The notes under the pieces are model-generated. The model was not told where the DNA came from. It made no database searches and saw only the letters and a list, made by a program, of their open reading frames with translations. From Candidatus Gastranaerophilales bacterium (lineage in GTDB: Bacteria; Cyanobacteriota; Vampirovibrionia; Gastranaerophilales; Gastranaerophilaceae), in NCBI GenBank assembly GCA_910587375.1, contig CAJULR010000035.1:62001-126000 (forward strand): a stretch of 64,000 nt of DNA, read 5' to 3'. This document shows, piece after piece, positions 49,567 to 57,637 of this stretch (position 1 is its first letter; each line of letters opens with the position of its first letter). A program made the translations under genes and the position numbers.

Positions 49567-49587
49567 AAAAGCCCTTTCCGGGCTTTT
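49567..49587 (-). terminator. Terminator between the tRNA-Gly genes
   Basis: AAAAGCCC (49567-49574) pairs with GGGCTTTT (49580-49587) across a 5-base loop; T-rich on both ends. It would end the transcript of the tRNA-Gly (UCC) gene upstream on the minus strand. Confidence 0.7.
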
Positions 49588-49602
49588 AAAATGGAGTGGA
49601 CC

Positions 49603-49624
49603 TGTACAAGCTTTGGCTTGTACA
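49603..49624 (-). other. 9-bp hairpin near tRNA-like 3' tail
   Basis: TGTACAAGC (49603-49611) pairs with GCTTGTACA (49616-49624) across a 4-base loop. On the minus strand the sequence after it reads GGTCCACTCCA, resembling a tRNA acceptor end with CCA. It may be a tRNA remnant or a processing signal in the tRNA transcript. Confidence 0.35.
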
Positions 49625-49680
49625 CGCCGGACACGGCAAACCAAAAGCCTCATCCAAGCTTAAATATAGTCCTAATTAAA

Positions 49681-49756
49681 TGGAGCGGACGACGAGGCTC
49701 GAACTCGCAACAACTTGCTTGGAAGGCAAGGACTCTACCAATTGAGTTACGTCCGC
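49681..49756 (-). tRNA. tRNA-Gly (UCC anticodon)
   Basis: Acceptor GCGGACG (49756-49750) pairs with CGTCCGC (49691-49685), discriminator T at 49684, followed by an encoded CCA (49683-49681). The anticodon arm CTTGC-CTTCCAA-GCAAG gives TCC. D-arm and T-arm are standard. Its 5' end with 16 flanking bases is duplicated 94 bases upstream (49837-49869). Confidence 0.96.
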
Positions 49757-49775
49757 ACAATTATTAAATTTTCAA
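49743..49775. repeat. 33-bp direct repeat spanning tRNA-Gly 5' end, copy 1
   Basis: This perfect 33-base repeat covers the first 14 bases of tRNA-Gly (UCC) and its 5' flank. The second copy is at 49837-49869. Confidence 0.95.
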
Positions 49776-49836
49776 TGTTAAACGGTTGCAACTCAATTGG
49801 TAATTTGTGGTCAAGCCACATTTACCTTTGGTAAAG

Positions 49837-49869
49837 TGAGTTACGTCCGCACAATTATTAAATTTTCAA
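49837..49869. repeat. 33-bp direct repeat of tRNA-Gly 5' end, copy 2
   Basis: This is the second perfect copy of 49743-49775. Between the copies lies an inverted fragment of the tRNA D-arm (49790-49802 on the plus strand), so the region 49790-49842 folds into a long hairpin (AACTCA with TGAGTT outside, TGTGG with CCACA inside). The copy is not a functional tRNA. The remaining stretch to 50084 holds a TATAAT near 49991 but no gene. Confidence 0.9.
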
Positions 49870-50084
49870 AGCCTCATATTGTGAAGCTATGAGAGATTTT
49901 ACACCAAACCAAACTTTTTTTCAAGATTTTTCTAAAAATATATACTTTGGTAATAATCTCTTTAAATGACAGCGAATAATGAAAAAAATGGTATAATTAT
50001 CTTGCGGGATAAGAATTTTCACATAAAAAACACTGAAAATTCGCCCCAAAACAACATAAAAAACGCTAAAACAAAGGAAAAATT

Positions 50085-53000
50085 ATGCTTCAAGCCGTAC
50101 CAAAAGCTATAACCCAAGCCTTCACAGGAAGTTTCATCAAGAAAATCTCCCAATACCTCCATGATTGTATCAGAGAAGAGGTTAAATCCTCCACATTCCG
50201 CAATTTAAAAGGAGATAAGGACAATAAATGGGTCTTTTTGGAAGGCAGCGAAAGACTTTTCACGGAATTTGACGCACCTTTAATGCTTGATGGCGCAAAC
50301 AGCTTCCTGACAGAGCTTATGGTGCAATCCGATATGAGCCAAAAGGAAAAATATTTAATTTACGGGTTTATGTTTTTGGTTGGAAAAAACGGCAAAAGCC
50401 GCAAAAACAATGAGTTTTTGACCCCTCTTTTATATGTACCCTGCAAACTTGAACGTGCAGGGAAAAACATAAAATTAACTGCCGAAGACGACATCCTCTC
50501 TTTGAACACAGGCGCCCTGGCGCAGCTTATTAAAAAGGACGAGGAAGAAGAGGTGGACGCTATGCTCTCAGGCCTTTTAGAGGTCGTTCCGGAGCTGCCT
50601 TTGAATGAAGATGCGCTTGAAATCTTTTTAACCACATTAAAATCGGTTGTTCCTGATGTCGAAATTAGCACAGCAAGCGCACTTGCAGAAGATGACAACC
50701 TTGAATATCACCAAGAAGCAGAGGAATTCTATTCAAACACAATTGAAAACCTTGAAGAGCTTGAAGATATGGACTTTGACACCATTGAAACAATGAAGCA
50801 AAAGCCGAAAGTGAAGGTGGAAAAGCTTTGCCTGCAAAGAAAACAGGCCGTTATTTTAACAAAAAGGCCTTCCGTTACGGCAGGCGTGCTTCATGAATTG
50901 TTACAAATCGGCGAAAAGCCCGTCGGCACAATAAAAGAAACGGCTCTGAATATTATTCAGGAAGAATATTTAACTTCAAAAGGAAAACAGGTTCCGCTCA
51001 ATACGCCTGAAATTAAGGACTTTTTCCCTGTGACACCTTTGTCTTTAAGTGATTCACAGGAAGATGTCATAAGAAAAATTGAAGAGAACGATTTTCTTGC
51101 CGTATACGGCCCTCCGGGAACAGGAAAATCTCAAACCATTGTAAATCTTGTATCTCACCTTATTGCAAACGGCAAAACCGTTCTTGTTGCAAGCAGAATG
51201 GACAAGGCGGTGGACGTTGTTGCGGAAAGATTAAACGACCTTGGGGCGCCATACCTTGCCCTGCGCGCCGGAAGGGCAAATTATCAAAAGCAGTTAACCT
51301 TTAAACTTGAAGATTTACTTTCAAACAAAGTGGATTTGGATTCAGATTATGCAGACGCAGTATTGGTTGATGTACCCGATATGAAGGCACTTTTGGGGGA
51401 AATTAAAAGGCTTGAAAATGCGGTTGAAAAAATTATAAGTTTAGAGAAAAAATACACAGAAACTAGCGCCGATGTTGAAGAAACCATTGCTGCAATCGGC
51501 CAAATGCGCTATATTACGGAACATTTAGACCTCTCTGATGTAAAAACCCTGAAAAACATCCTGCAAAAAATGCAAAAAGACCTTGAAAACAACAAAAAAG
51601 GCCTGTTTTTCAACATTTCATGTCATATGAAAATTAACAAAATTAAGAAAATTCTAAATTACAGAAAGCCCTTGAAGGCAAAAGACCTTATGGGGCGCCT
51701 TACATACGAACTTGACGCCGAAGAGATGTCTGCAACCCTTGCTGCGATTGAAGATGAGATTATACAAACAGGAAATCTTCATCAGCTTTTAAAGAAAATT
51801 TCCGCGCTTAAAGGCAAGCAAAAGCGCCTAGCCATCGACATTTTAAGGAACAGACGCCGAAGCGCCCTGAAAGAACTTTTGTGTGACCAGAAAAAGCGCC
51901 AAAGGCTTATTGTGCATTCAAAATCGCTCGTTTCAAGAAAACGCGTGCTTCAAGACAGACTTCTTGAAAAGGAAGATTTCAAGCCGCTTTTGAACGCTTT
52001 TCCATGCTGGTGTACCACAACATACGCCATTTCAAACAGTCTGCCTTTAAAACCGGGGCTTTTTGACGTTGTAATCATCGATGAAGCAAGCCAATGCGAT
52101 ATTGCGAGCTGTTTTCCCGTGTTATACCGCGCCAAAAAGGCCGTAATTGTAGGTGATGATAAGCAGTTGGCGCATTTGAGCTTCCTTGAAAAGGCGAAAG
52201 AGCAGTCCTTCCTGAATCAATACGGAATTGACGATAAATATCAGCTGATGTGGCGTTTTCGGACAAATTCCATGTTCGATTTAGCAAATTATTATTCCGC
52301 AAGCCCTGTGCTTTTGGATGAACATTTCCGCTCAAGCCGCCCCATCATTGAGTTTTCAAGCAATGAATTTTATGGCGGCAGAATAAAAATTATGCGCCCC
52401 TATTTTGACAAAAAATGCCCGATAGAGCTTGAAATTGTGCCTGACGGGACTGTTGACCCTGAAATTACAAGGAATATGGCGGAATCTGAGGCAATTATAA
52501 GAAAATTACAAGATATAATTTCAGAAGATACGAAAAATGCAAAAGATGGCGCAGAGCCCGTATCCATCGGGGTTATCTCCCCATTCAGAGGCCAGGTTGA
52601 ACTCATTAAAAAAGATATTTTAAAAACTTTTTCAGGGGAAATTATTCAAAGGCACCAGATTGAAGTCGGCACAGCACACACATTCCAGGGAGATGAAAGG
52701 GATGTAATCCTTATGTCATGGGCAATTGCGCAAAATTCACACGCCCAAAGCCTTACCTTCCTTCAAAAACCGAATCTTTTCAACGTTGCAATTACGCGCG
52801 CAAGAAAGAAGATGATAAACTTTATTTCAAAAGACCCAAACACCCTGCAAGAAGGACTTTTAAGAGATTATTTTGAATATATTTTATACTCAAATAAAAC
52901 ATTTGAGCTTCGTGATGTGAATAAGTTTAAAAATGAATTTGAGGAAGATGTATTTTTGGAACTTAAAAAGCTTGAACCAAGCGCAAAAGCGGGGGTTGAA

Positions 53001-53225
53001 TGCGGCGGAGTTTCAATGGATATCCTTCTTGGCAAGCTTGTTGTAGAGTGTGATGGCATGGAAGACAAAGTGCCAAGCCGCTGCAGCAACATGAAAAAAC
53101 AGGCAATCCTTGAACGGTGCGGCTTTAGGGTAATCCGCGTAACCAAGCGCGAGTGGGACTTGAGTAAAAATGCATGTCTTGATAGAATAATGGGTGAATA
53201 TTTAAAGATGAAAAAGCCCGCATAA
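50085..53225 (+). CDS. Superfamily 1 helicase with C-terminal nuclease-like domain
   Basis: This 1046-residue protein is a DNA2/NAM7-like (UPF1-type) helicase. Walker A 'VYGPPGTGKSQTIVNLV' lies at ~339-355, motif II 'VVIIDEASQCDIASCFPV' at ~662, 'AVIVGDDKQLAHLSF' after it, then 'DEHFRSSRPIIEFS', 'VGTAHTFQGDERDVILMS' and 'NVAITRARKKM'. The last ~100 residues ('SMDILLGKLVVECDGMED', 'CGFRVIRVTKREWD') match the DUF559/VSR-like PD-(D/E)XK pattern, implying DNA cleavage. Similar helicase-nuclease fusions occur in repair and in defence islands. Single-gene unit beside a tRNA cluster. AAAGGA lies before the ATG. Confidence 0.88.
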   Translation: MLQAVPKAITQAFTGSFIKKISQYLHDCIREEVKSSTFRNLKGDKDNKWVFLEGSERLFTEFDAPLMLDGANSFLTELMVQSDMSQKEKYLIYGFMFLVGKNGKSRKNNEFLTPLLYVPCKLERAGKNIKLTAEDDILSLNTGALAQLIKKDEEEEVDAMLSGLLEVVPELPLNEDALEIFLTTLKSVVPDVEISTASALAEDDNLEYHQEAEEFYSNTIENLEELEDMDFDTIETMKQKPKVKVEKLCLQRKQAVILTKRPSVTAGVLHELLQIGEKPVGTIKETALNIIQEEYLTSKGKQVPLNTPEIKDFFPVTPLSLSDSQEDVIRKIEENDFLAVYGPPGTGKSQTIVNLVSHLIANGKTVLVASRMDKAVDVVAERLNDLGAPYLALRAGRANYQKQLTFKLEDLLSNKVDLDSDYADAVLVDVPDMKALLGEIKRLENAVEKIISLEKKYTETSADVEETIAAIGQMRYITEHLDLSDVKTLKNILQKMQKDLENNKKGLFFNISCHMKINKIKKILNYRKPLKAKDLMGRLTYELDAEEMSATLAAIEDEIIQTGNLHQLLKKISALKGKQKRLAIDILRNRRRSALKELLCDQKKRQRLIVHSKSLVSRKRVLQDRLLEKEDFKPLLNAFPCWCTTTYAISNSLPLKPGLFDVVIIDEASQCDIASCFPVLYRAKKAVIVGDDKQLAHLSFLEKAKEQSFLNQYGIDDKYQLMWRFRTNSMFDLANYYSASPVLLDEHFRSSRPIIEFSSNEFYGGRIKIMRPYFDKKCPIELEIVPDGTVDPEITRNMAESEAIIRKLQDIISEDTKNAKDGAEPVSIGVISPFRGQVELIKKDILKTFSGEIIQRHQIEVGTAHTFQGDERDVILMSWAIAQNSHAQSLTFLQKPNLFNVAITRARKKMINFISKDPNTLQEGLLRDYFEYILYSNKTFELRDVNKFKNEFEEDVFLELKKLEPSAKAGVECGGVSMDILLGKLVVECDGMEDKVPSRCSNMKKQAILERCGFRVIRVTKREWDLSKNACLDRIMGEYLKMKKPA

Positions 53226-53308
53226 CATAGAAAAAATCGCGGCTTGGAGCCATTTTTAAGGCAAAATGCGATTTTGAATGCAATTATTTGCGGGCAAAAA
53301 AGGAAAAT

Positions 53309-55723
53309 ATGCCTGAAAACCCGTTAGACAAAGCATTTTACGATAATAAAAATCAAGAAACCACTGAAAACAAGTATTTACGCTCATTGGAATTTGACAA
53401 AGTCCTTGAAATCCTTTCAGGGTATGCAAACACGCCAATGGGGAAAGCTAAATGCCTTGAGCTGCGCCCATTTTCAAACAAAACAACAATAGAAAAAGAG
53501 CTGAATTTTGTAACAGAAGCCAAAAAAATTTGCGATGATATGGGAAATTCAGGGGCAATTCCCGTTGATTTTATAGTGGATTCTAAAAATATTTTGATGG
53601 CGCAAAGGCTTGGAACACAGGACATTTGGGACCTTGCGGAAACTCTTAGAACTTCAAGAATTACGAAAACTTTTTTACAAAAAAATGAAGACGCAAAACT
53701 GTTGAGAGAGGCTTTTTTAGACAAATTAATTTCTGAAAAAGCGCTTGAAAACGAGGTTTTTGGGATTTTTAATTCCGATTTGACCGTAAAAGACTCTGCA
53801 AGCCCGGAGCTAAAACGCCTTAAAAACGCGCTAAATGACACACAAGATAACCTAAAAACAATGATATCAGGGCTTTTAGGGAATGCAGACTTTGTTTCTC
53901 ACTTGCAAGACACGGTTTACACCAAAAGGGACGACAGAACTGTATTTCAGGTCAAAGCTTCCGATAAGAGCAAGGTTTCAGGCATTGTGCATGACGTTTC
54001 TGCAAGCAACCAGACGTTTTTCATTGAGCCGGAGGTCTTAATCCCGCTCCACAACAGAATTCGCCAGATTGAAAGTGAAATTCGCGCAGAAGTTGAGCGG
54101 ATACTTTTTGCGCTAAGCCAAAAATTTCACGCAATAAAGCCTGAAATCCTGCTTGCCACAGAAGTTTTAACCGAATTAGACTGTATTGGCGCACGTTGTA
54201 AATATTCAATTGCAATTCAAGGGATAAGTGCAGAATTAACCGACAAAAAACAGATTGAAATCCAGGCTATGAGGCACCCTTTGCTTGTTGCAACGAGCGA
54301 AAACGTTGTGGAGAACGACTTTCACTTAAATGAAGACGTCACTTCACTAATAATAACGGGGTCTAACACGGGCGGAAAAACTGTAACGCTAAAAACCATC
54401 GGGCTTTTGGCCGTTATGACAAATGCAGGTATGCACATTCCGGCACTTTTTTGCAAAATTTACCCCTTTAACAGGGTGTATGCCGATATATCAGAGGAAC
54501 AGAGCATAACGCAATCGCTCTCAACCTTCTCTGCACACATAAAGAACGTGGTTAAAATCTTGAATTCCGCTACAGACAAGGATTTAGTCTTGTTTGATGA
54601 ATTGGGCGCGGGAACTGACCCAGAGGAGGGTGCGGCGCTTGCCCGCTCTATACTTGAATATTTGGCAGCCAAACGGGTGCTAACCCTTACTACAACCCAC
54701 CTTGGGGAATTAAAAATCCTGCAATACCAAGACCCAAGCTTTTTCAACGCCAGTGTTGAGTTTGACACAACTACCTTAAAGCCAACATACAAGCTGCTTT
54801 TGGGGGTTGCAGGTGTTTCAAATGCGCTCCACATATCGGAAAATCTGAATATGCCATCTGACATTATTCAAAGCGCAAAGGCGTTTTTGGCGCAAAATCA
54901 AAATCCGGCGTCAAAAATTTTCAACGAAATCCATAAAACCCACCAAGAAATGGTACAAAAATCAAAAGAAGCAGAAATATCAAGGCTTTCAGCTAAAGAA
55001 ACCGAGGAAACCCTTGAAGAGAAGCTAAAAGAGATAAAGGCGCAAAAGAAAAAAACCGTCGACACATTCAAGAAAAAACATCAGGGGCAGCTTGAAGCGG
55101 CAAGGGCTGAAATCAAGGCTGTGCTTGAAGAATTGAGGAAAGAAAAAAGCGAAAAGATTGCACGCCGCGCATATTCAAGGCTTGCAAAGCTTGAAAGCCA
55201 GGTAAGGGCAGATTTTTCAGAAGATGAGGATGAAATTTCGGAAAAATATCAGGCAATAAGCTGGAATAGCATAAAACCGGGGCAAAGCGTGCTTATAAAA
55301 GGGTTAAACCAAGTGGCAACGCTTGTTTTACCGCCTGATGACAAGGGTTTTGCAGAGGTTCAAATGGGTCTTATAAAAACCAAAGTAAAGGCTGAAAAGC
55401 TTGCTATGACTGATAAAAAACCAAACAAAGCCCTGAAAAAACTTCAGGTGAGCTTTGATGACTTTCACGCAAGTGCAAATTTCAGCCCCAGAGTGGATTT
55501 AAGGGGTATGCGTGTGGATGAAGCCCTTGATGTGCTTGAAAAAAGGCTTGATATGGCGTCTTTAAGAAACATAAGAGAAATTACGGTCATTCACGGCCAC
55601 GGCACAGGGGCCCTAAAAAGCGCGGTAAGGGCATATTTAGGCGAATCACCATACGTTGCAAAATATAGAGCCGGGGAGCAAAACGAAGGCGGCGACGGCA
55701 TTTCGATTGTCGACATAAACTAA
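53309..55723 (+). CDS. mutS2: Endonuclease MutS2 / ribosome rescue factor
   Basis: MutS2 dimers have an ABC-type ATPase and a C-terminal Smr nuclease domain; in bacteria they suppress recombination or split collided ribosomes. From the ATG at 53309 (AAAGGA upstream; the frame is open seven codons further) it has 804 residues. Walker A 'TGSNTGGKTVTLKTIG' is at ~349, 'DELGAGTDPEEGAALAR' at ~430, a Lys/Glu coiled coil at ~555-630, and the Smr domain from ~728 with 'VDLRGMRVDEALDVLE' and 'VIHGHGTGAL', which contains the catalytic HGHG. Complete. Confidence 0.96.
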   Translation: MPENPLDKAFYDNKNQETTENKYLRSLEFDKVLEILSGYANTPMGKAKCLELRPFSNKTTIEKELNFVTEAKKICDDMGNSGAIPVDFIVDSKNILMAQRLGTQDIWDLAETLRTSRITKTFLQKNEDAKLLREAFLDKLISEKALENEVFGIFNSDLTVKDSASPELKRLKNALNDTQDNLKTMISGLLGNADFVSHLQDTVYTKRDDRTVFQVKASDKSKVSGIVHDVSASNQTFFIEPEVLIPLHNRIRQIESEIRAEVERILFALSQKFHAIKPEILLATEVLTELDCIGARCKYSIAIQGISAELTDKKQIEIQAMRHPLLVATSENVVENDFHLNEDVTSLIITGSNTGGKTVTLKTIGLLAVMTNAGMHIPALFCKIYPFNRVYADISEEQSITQSLSTFSAHIKNVVKILNSATDKDLVLFDELGAGTDPEEGAALARSILEYLAAKRVLTLTTTHLGELKILQYQDPSFFNASVEFDTTTLKPTYKLLLGVAGVSNALHISENLNMPSDIIQSAKAFLAQNQNPASKIFNEIHKTHQEMVQKSKEAEISRLSAKETEETLEEKLKEIKAQKKKTVDTFKKKHQGQLEAARAEIKAVLEELRKEKSEKIARRAYSRLAKLESQVRADFSEDEDEISEKYQAISWNSIKPGQSVLIKGLNQVATLVLPPDDKGFAEVQMGLIKTKVKAEKLAMTDKKPNKALKKLQVSFDDFHASANFSPRVDLRGMRVDEALDVLEKRLDMASLRNIREITVIHGHGTGALKSAVRAYLGESPYVAKYRAGEQNEGGDGISIVDIN

Positions 55724-55767
55724 AACCCAAGAAACTACACATTTTACCCGATTTAAAAAGGAAAATT

Positions 55768-56229
55768 ATGATAACAAAAATGAAAACTACAATAAGAAAT
55801 ATTCAAAATGAAGACAGGGAAAGCGTTTTTAAGATGATGAGGGAATTTTATAATTCTCCCGCGGTCATCCACAAAGCAAGTGACGCCGTGCTTTTAGCTG
55901 ACATTGAAGCCTGTCTTTCCGATATTCCTTTTATTGAAGGTTTTGTTTTTGAAGCAGAAGGTAAAATCGCAGGCTATGCAATGGCTTCAAAGAGTTTTTC
56001 AACAGAAGCCGGCGGCATGTGCGTTTGGATTGAAGATTTGTATTTAAAGCCTGAATTTCGCGGGTTTGGAATAGGTAAAGATTTTTTTGAATTTGTAGAA
56101 AAACGCTACAGCGCAACAGCCGCAAGGCTTCGACTTGAGGTTGAAGCTTCAAACGCGCGTGCCATTGAAGTTTACAAAAAATGCGGATATGAAGAATTGC
56201 CTTATATTCAGATGGTGAAAGACTTTTAG
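55768..56229 (+). CDS. GNAT-family N-acetyltransferase
   Basis: A 153-residue acetyltransferase. The acetyl-CoA motif reads 'LKPEFRGFGIGKDFFEFV' (~92-109), preceded by the beta-4 strand 'MCVWIEDLYL' and followed by 'LRLEVEASNARAIEVYKKCG'. Diamine or amino-acid acetyltransferases of this type are common, but the substrate is not readable. AAAAAGGA lies before the ATG at 55768; an in-frame ATG four codons on is an alternative. Confidence 0.9.
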   Translation: MITKMKTTIRNIQNEDRESVFKMMREFYNSPAVIHKASDAVLLADIEACLSDIPFIEGFVFEAEGKIAGYAMASKSFSTEAGGMCVWIEDLYLKPEFRGFGIGKDFFEFVEKRYSATAARLRLEVEASNARAIEVYKKCGYEELPYIQMVKDF

Positions 56230-56303
56230 ACGTTTATTGCAAATTTGCCGCAATTTCAGACCTGATTTTGCCTAAAACATAGACTGCATACGGTTTTTCA
56301 GGG

Positions 56304-56516
56304 TTATTTTTCTTTAAACTCTATTTTGAACCCTAAAATTTCTGCAATTAAAAGCATTTCATCATACCTGATTGTGCCCGCGCGAAGGCGGTTTGAGAGG
56401 TTTTGTTTGGTGCAGTTTTTACCGGTTTTTTCGCTCAAAAGCTTGGCAAGCTTTGTTATGTTTGAGCCGCGCATTGTTAAAAGCACTCTTATTTGTTTGT
56501 TTGAATCCATTTTCAT
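56304..56516 (-). CDS. Small helix-turn-helix protein
   Basis: This 70-residue protein is one helix-turn-helix unit: 'MRGSNITKLAKLLSEKTG' then 'CTKQNLSNRLRAGTIRYDE' and 'LLIAEILGFKIEF'. It resembles short phage-type or XRE-like regulators. TATAAT (56528-56523) lies 6 bases before the ATG and no ribosome site exists, so it is probably translated from a leaderless mRNA. It is divergent from the small gene at 56663, whose promoter overlaps; it may control that gene. Confidence 0.75.
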   Translation of the reverse strand: MKMDSNKQIRVLLTMRGSNITKLAKLLSEKTGKNCTKQNLSNRLRAGTIRYDEMLLIAEILGFKIEFKEK

Positions 56517-56536
56517 ATAAAAATTATATTATTATC

Positions 56537-56565
56537 TTGACAAAATATAAAATATTGTTTAATAT
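56537..56565 (+). promoter_or_regulatory. Promoter of small gene at 56663
   Basis: TTGACA (56537-56542, perfect), 17-base spacer, TAATAT (56560-56565). It points to the small gene at 56663, leaving a ~90-base leader, and lies only 20 bases from the start of the divergent HTH gene, so one bound regulator could affect both. Confidence 0.65.
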
Positions 56566-56662
56566 GTACACAAATAAATTGTCTAAGACAAAAACAAACT
56601 TGTCTATTATTAAATAAAGTGTAGAAAAATAGACTAAAAAATCGAAAAGGAAGGAATGGAAA

Positions 56663-56881
56663 ATGGAACAAAAAATTGCAAAAATAAACATGGAGATTTT
56701 AAAAAGCCTCCAGGAAGTGCGGCAAATTCAGTGCATTTTAAAATGCCTTTCAAAAAAATATTCTATGGAAGACTATGAAACTTTTGTCCTGCTTGAACTT
56801 ATGATTGAAAAAGCAGCCTCTGTCAGAATAAAACATAACGAAATTACAAAAGTTTTGGACGAGGCGCTGAAACCTTGTTAA
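56663..56881 (+). CDS. Small helical protein of unknown function
   Basis: A 72-residue, probably all-helical coiled-coil protein ('NMEILKSLQEVRQIQCIL', 'YETFVLLELMIEKAASVRI'). I recognise no family. AAGGAAGG lies shortly before the ATG and a consensus promoter lies at 56537-56565, so expression is likely. Divergent from a small helix-turn-helix gene, possibly its regulator. It abuts, tail to tail, the gene at 56882. Confidence 0.7.
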   Translation: MEQKIAKINMEILKSLQEVRQIQCILKCLSKKYSMEDYETFVLLELMIEKAASVRIKHNEITKVLDEALKPC

Positions 56882-57538
56882 CTACAAATTCAGATTGTTT
56901 TCTTCATAAGAAATTGAGCGAAAAACTGTGTGAGCACGAAGTTTTGGCACATCGTCCATTTTTCTTCCAGAGCCAATATAATGCATTGATGTATATTCAA
57001 ATTTACCGAATTTTGAACAATCAACAAAATTAGCTTTTTTGCCGCTTTTTGCCGTTTTAAAGAAGAAATCTATCTGCGAATTTGGCTTTCCAAGAAGGCC
57101 ATTTTCGCTTCTTTGCTCAATTTCTTTTGCAATTAAAACGCGCGCATTTTTTGCCTTTACGGAGTCTTTATTCCCGTTTTTGCCGTGGCGCTTAGTTTTT
57201 CGGGAGATGTGGCTATATGAAAGCCCGTATTGTTCCTCAAGCTCTTTCACTTTTTTGGCGTCATCGCCAGAGATTATTACCGTGTCGCCAAAGGCTTTTT
57301 CAATCATAATACCGTTTTTGCCGTTATAATCGCCTAAAATGTTTTTAAAAAATTCCCTTATTTTATTTGATTCGTTTCTTGTGTAAACACCGGAACCGCG
57401 GCTGTTTAAGACATTTTCAAGTTCATATAAAACGCCAAAATTTCTATCATCAGCTGAAAATTCAACTTTCTGCGGCGGCGCGTTAAGCTTTATAACTCTT
57501 CCAAATGTAGTGTTTGCGCCAATATTATTAATTCTCAA
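56882..57538 (-). CDS. Unknown lineage-type protein
   Basis: This 218-residue protein opens 'MRINNIGANTTFGRVIKLN', again the short N-terminal motif (N-x-x-F-G). The body is basic with 'SYSHISRKTKRHGKNGNKDS' in the middle and 'SKFGKFEYTSMHYIG' near the end. No family recognised. The start is TTG at 57538, with GGAG 7-8 bases before it. No signal peptide. Confidence 0.72.
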   Translation of the reverse strand: MRINNIGANTTFGRVIKLNAPPQKVEFSADDRNFGVLYELENVLNSRGSGVYTRNESNKIREFFKNILGDYNGKNGIMIEKAFGDTVIISGDDAKKVKELEEQYGLSYSHISRKTKRHGKNGNKDSVKAKNARVLIAKEIEQRSENGLLGKPNSQIDFFFKTAKSGKKANFVDCSKFGKFEYTSMHYIGSGRKMDDVPKLRAHTVFRSISYEENNLNL

Positions 57539-57637
57539 AATTTTTCTCCAACATCTAAAATATCTTCGGCAAAGGCAAAATAATAAAAGCCTTGGATTTT
57601 AATAATACCACAATTATTTTTGTGATAGAATTTTTTT

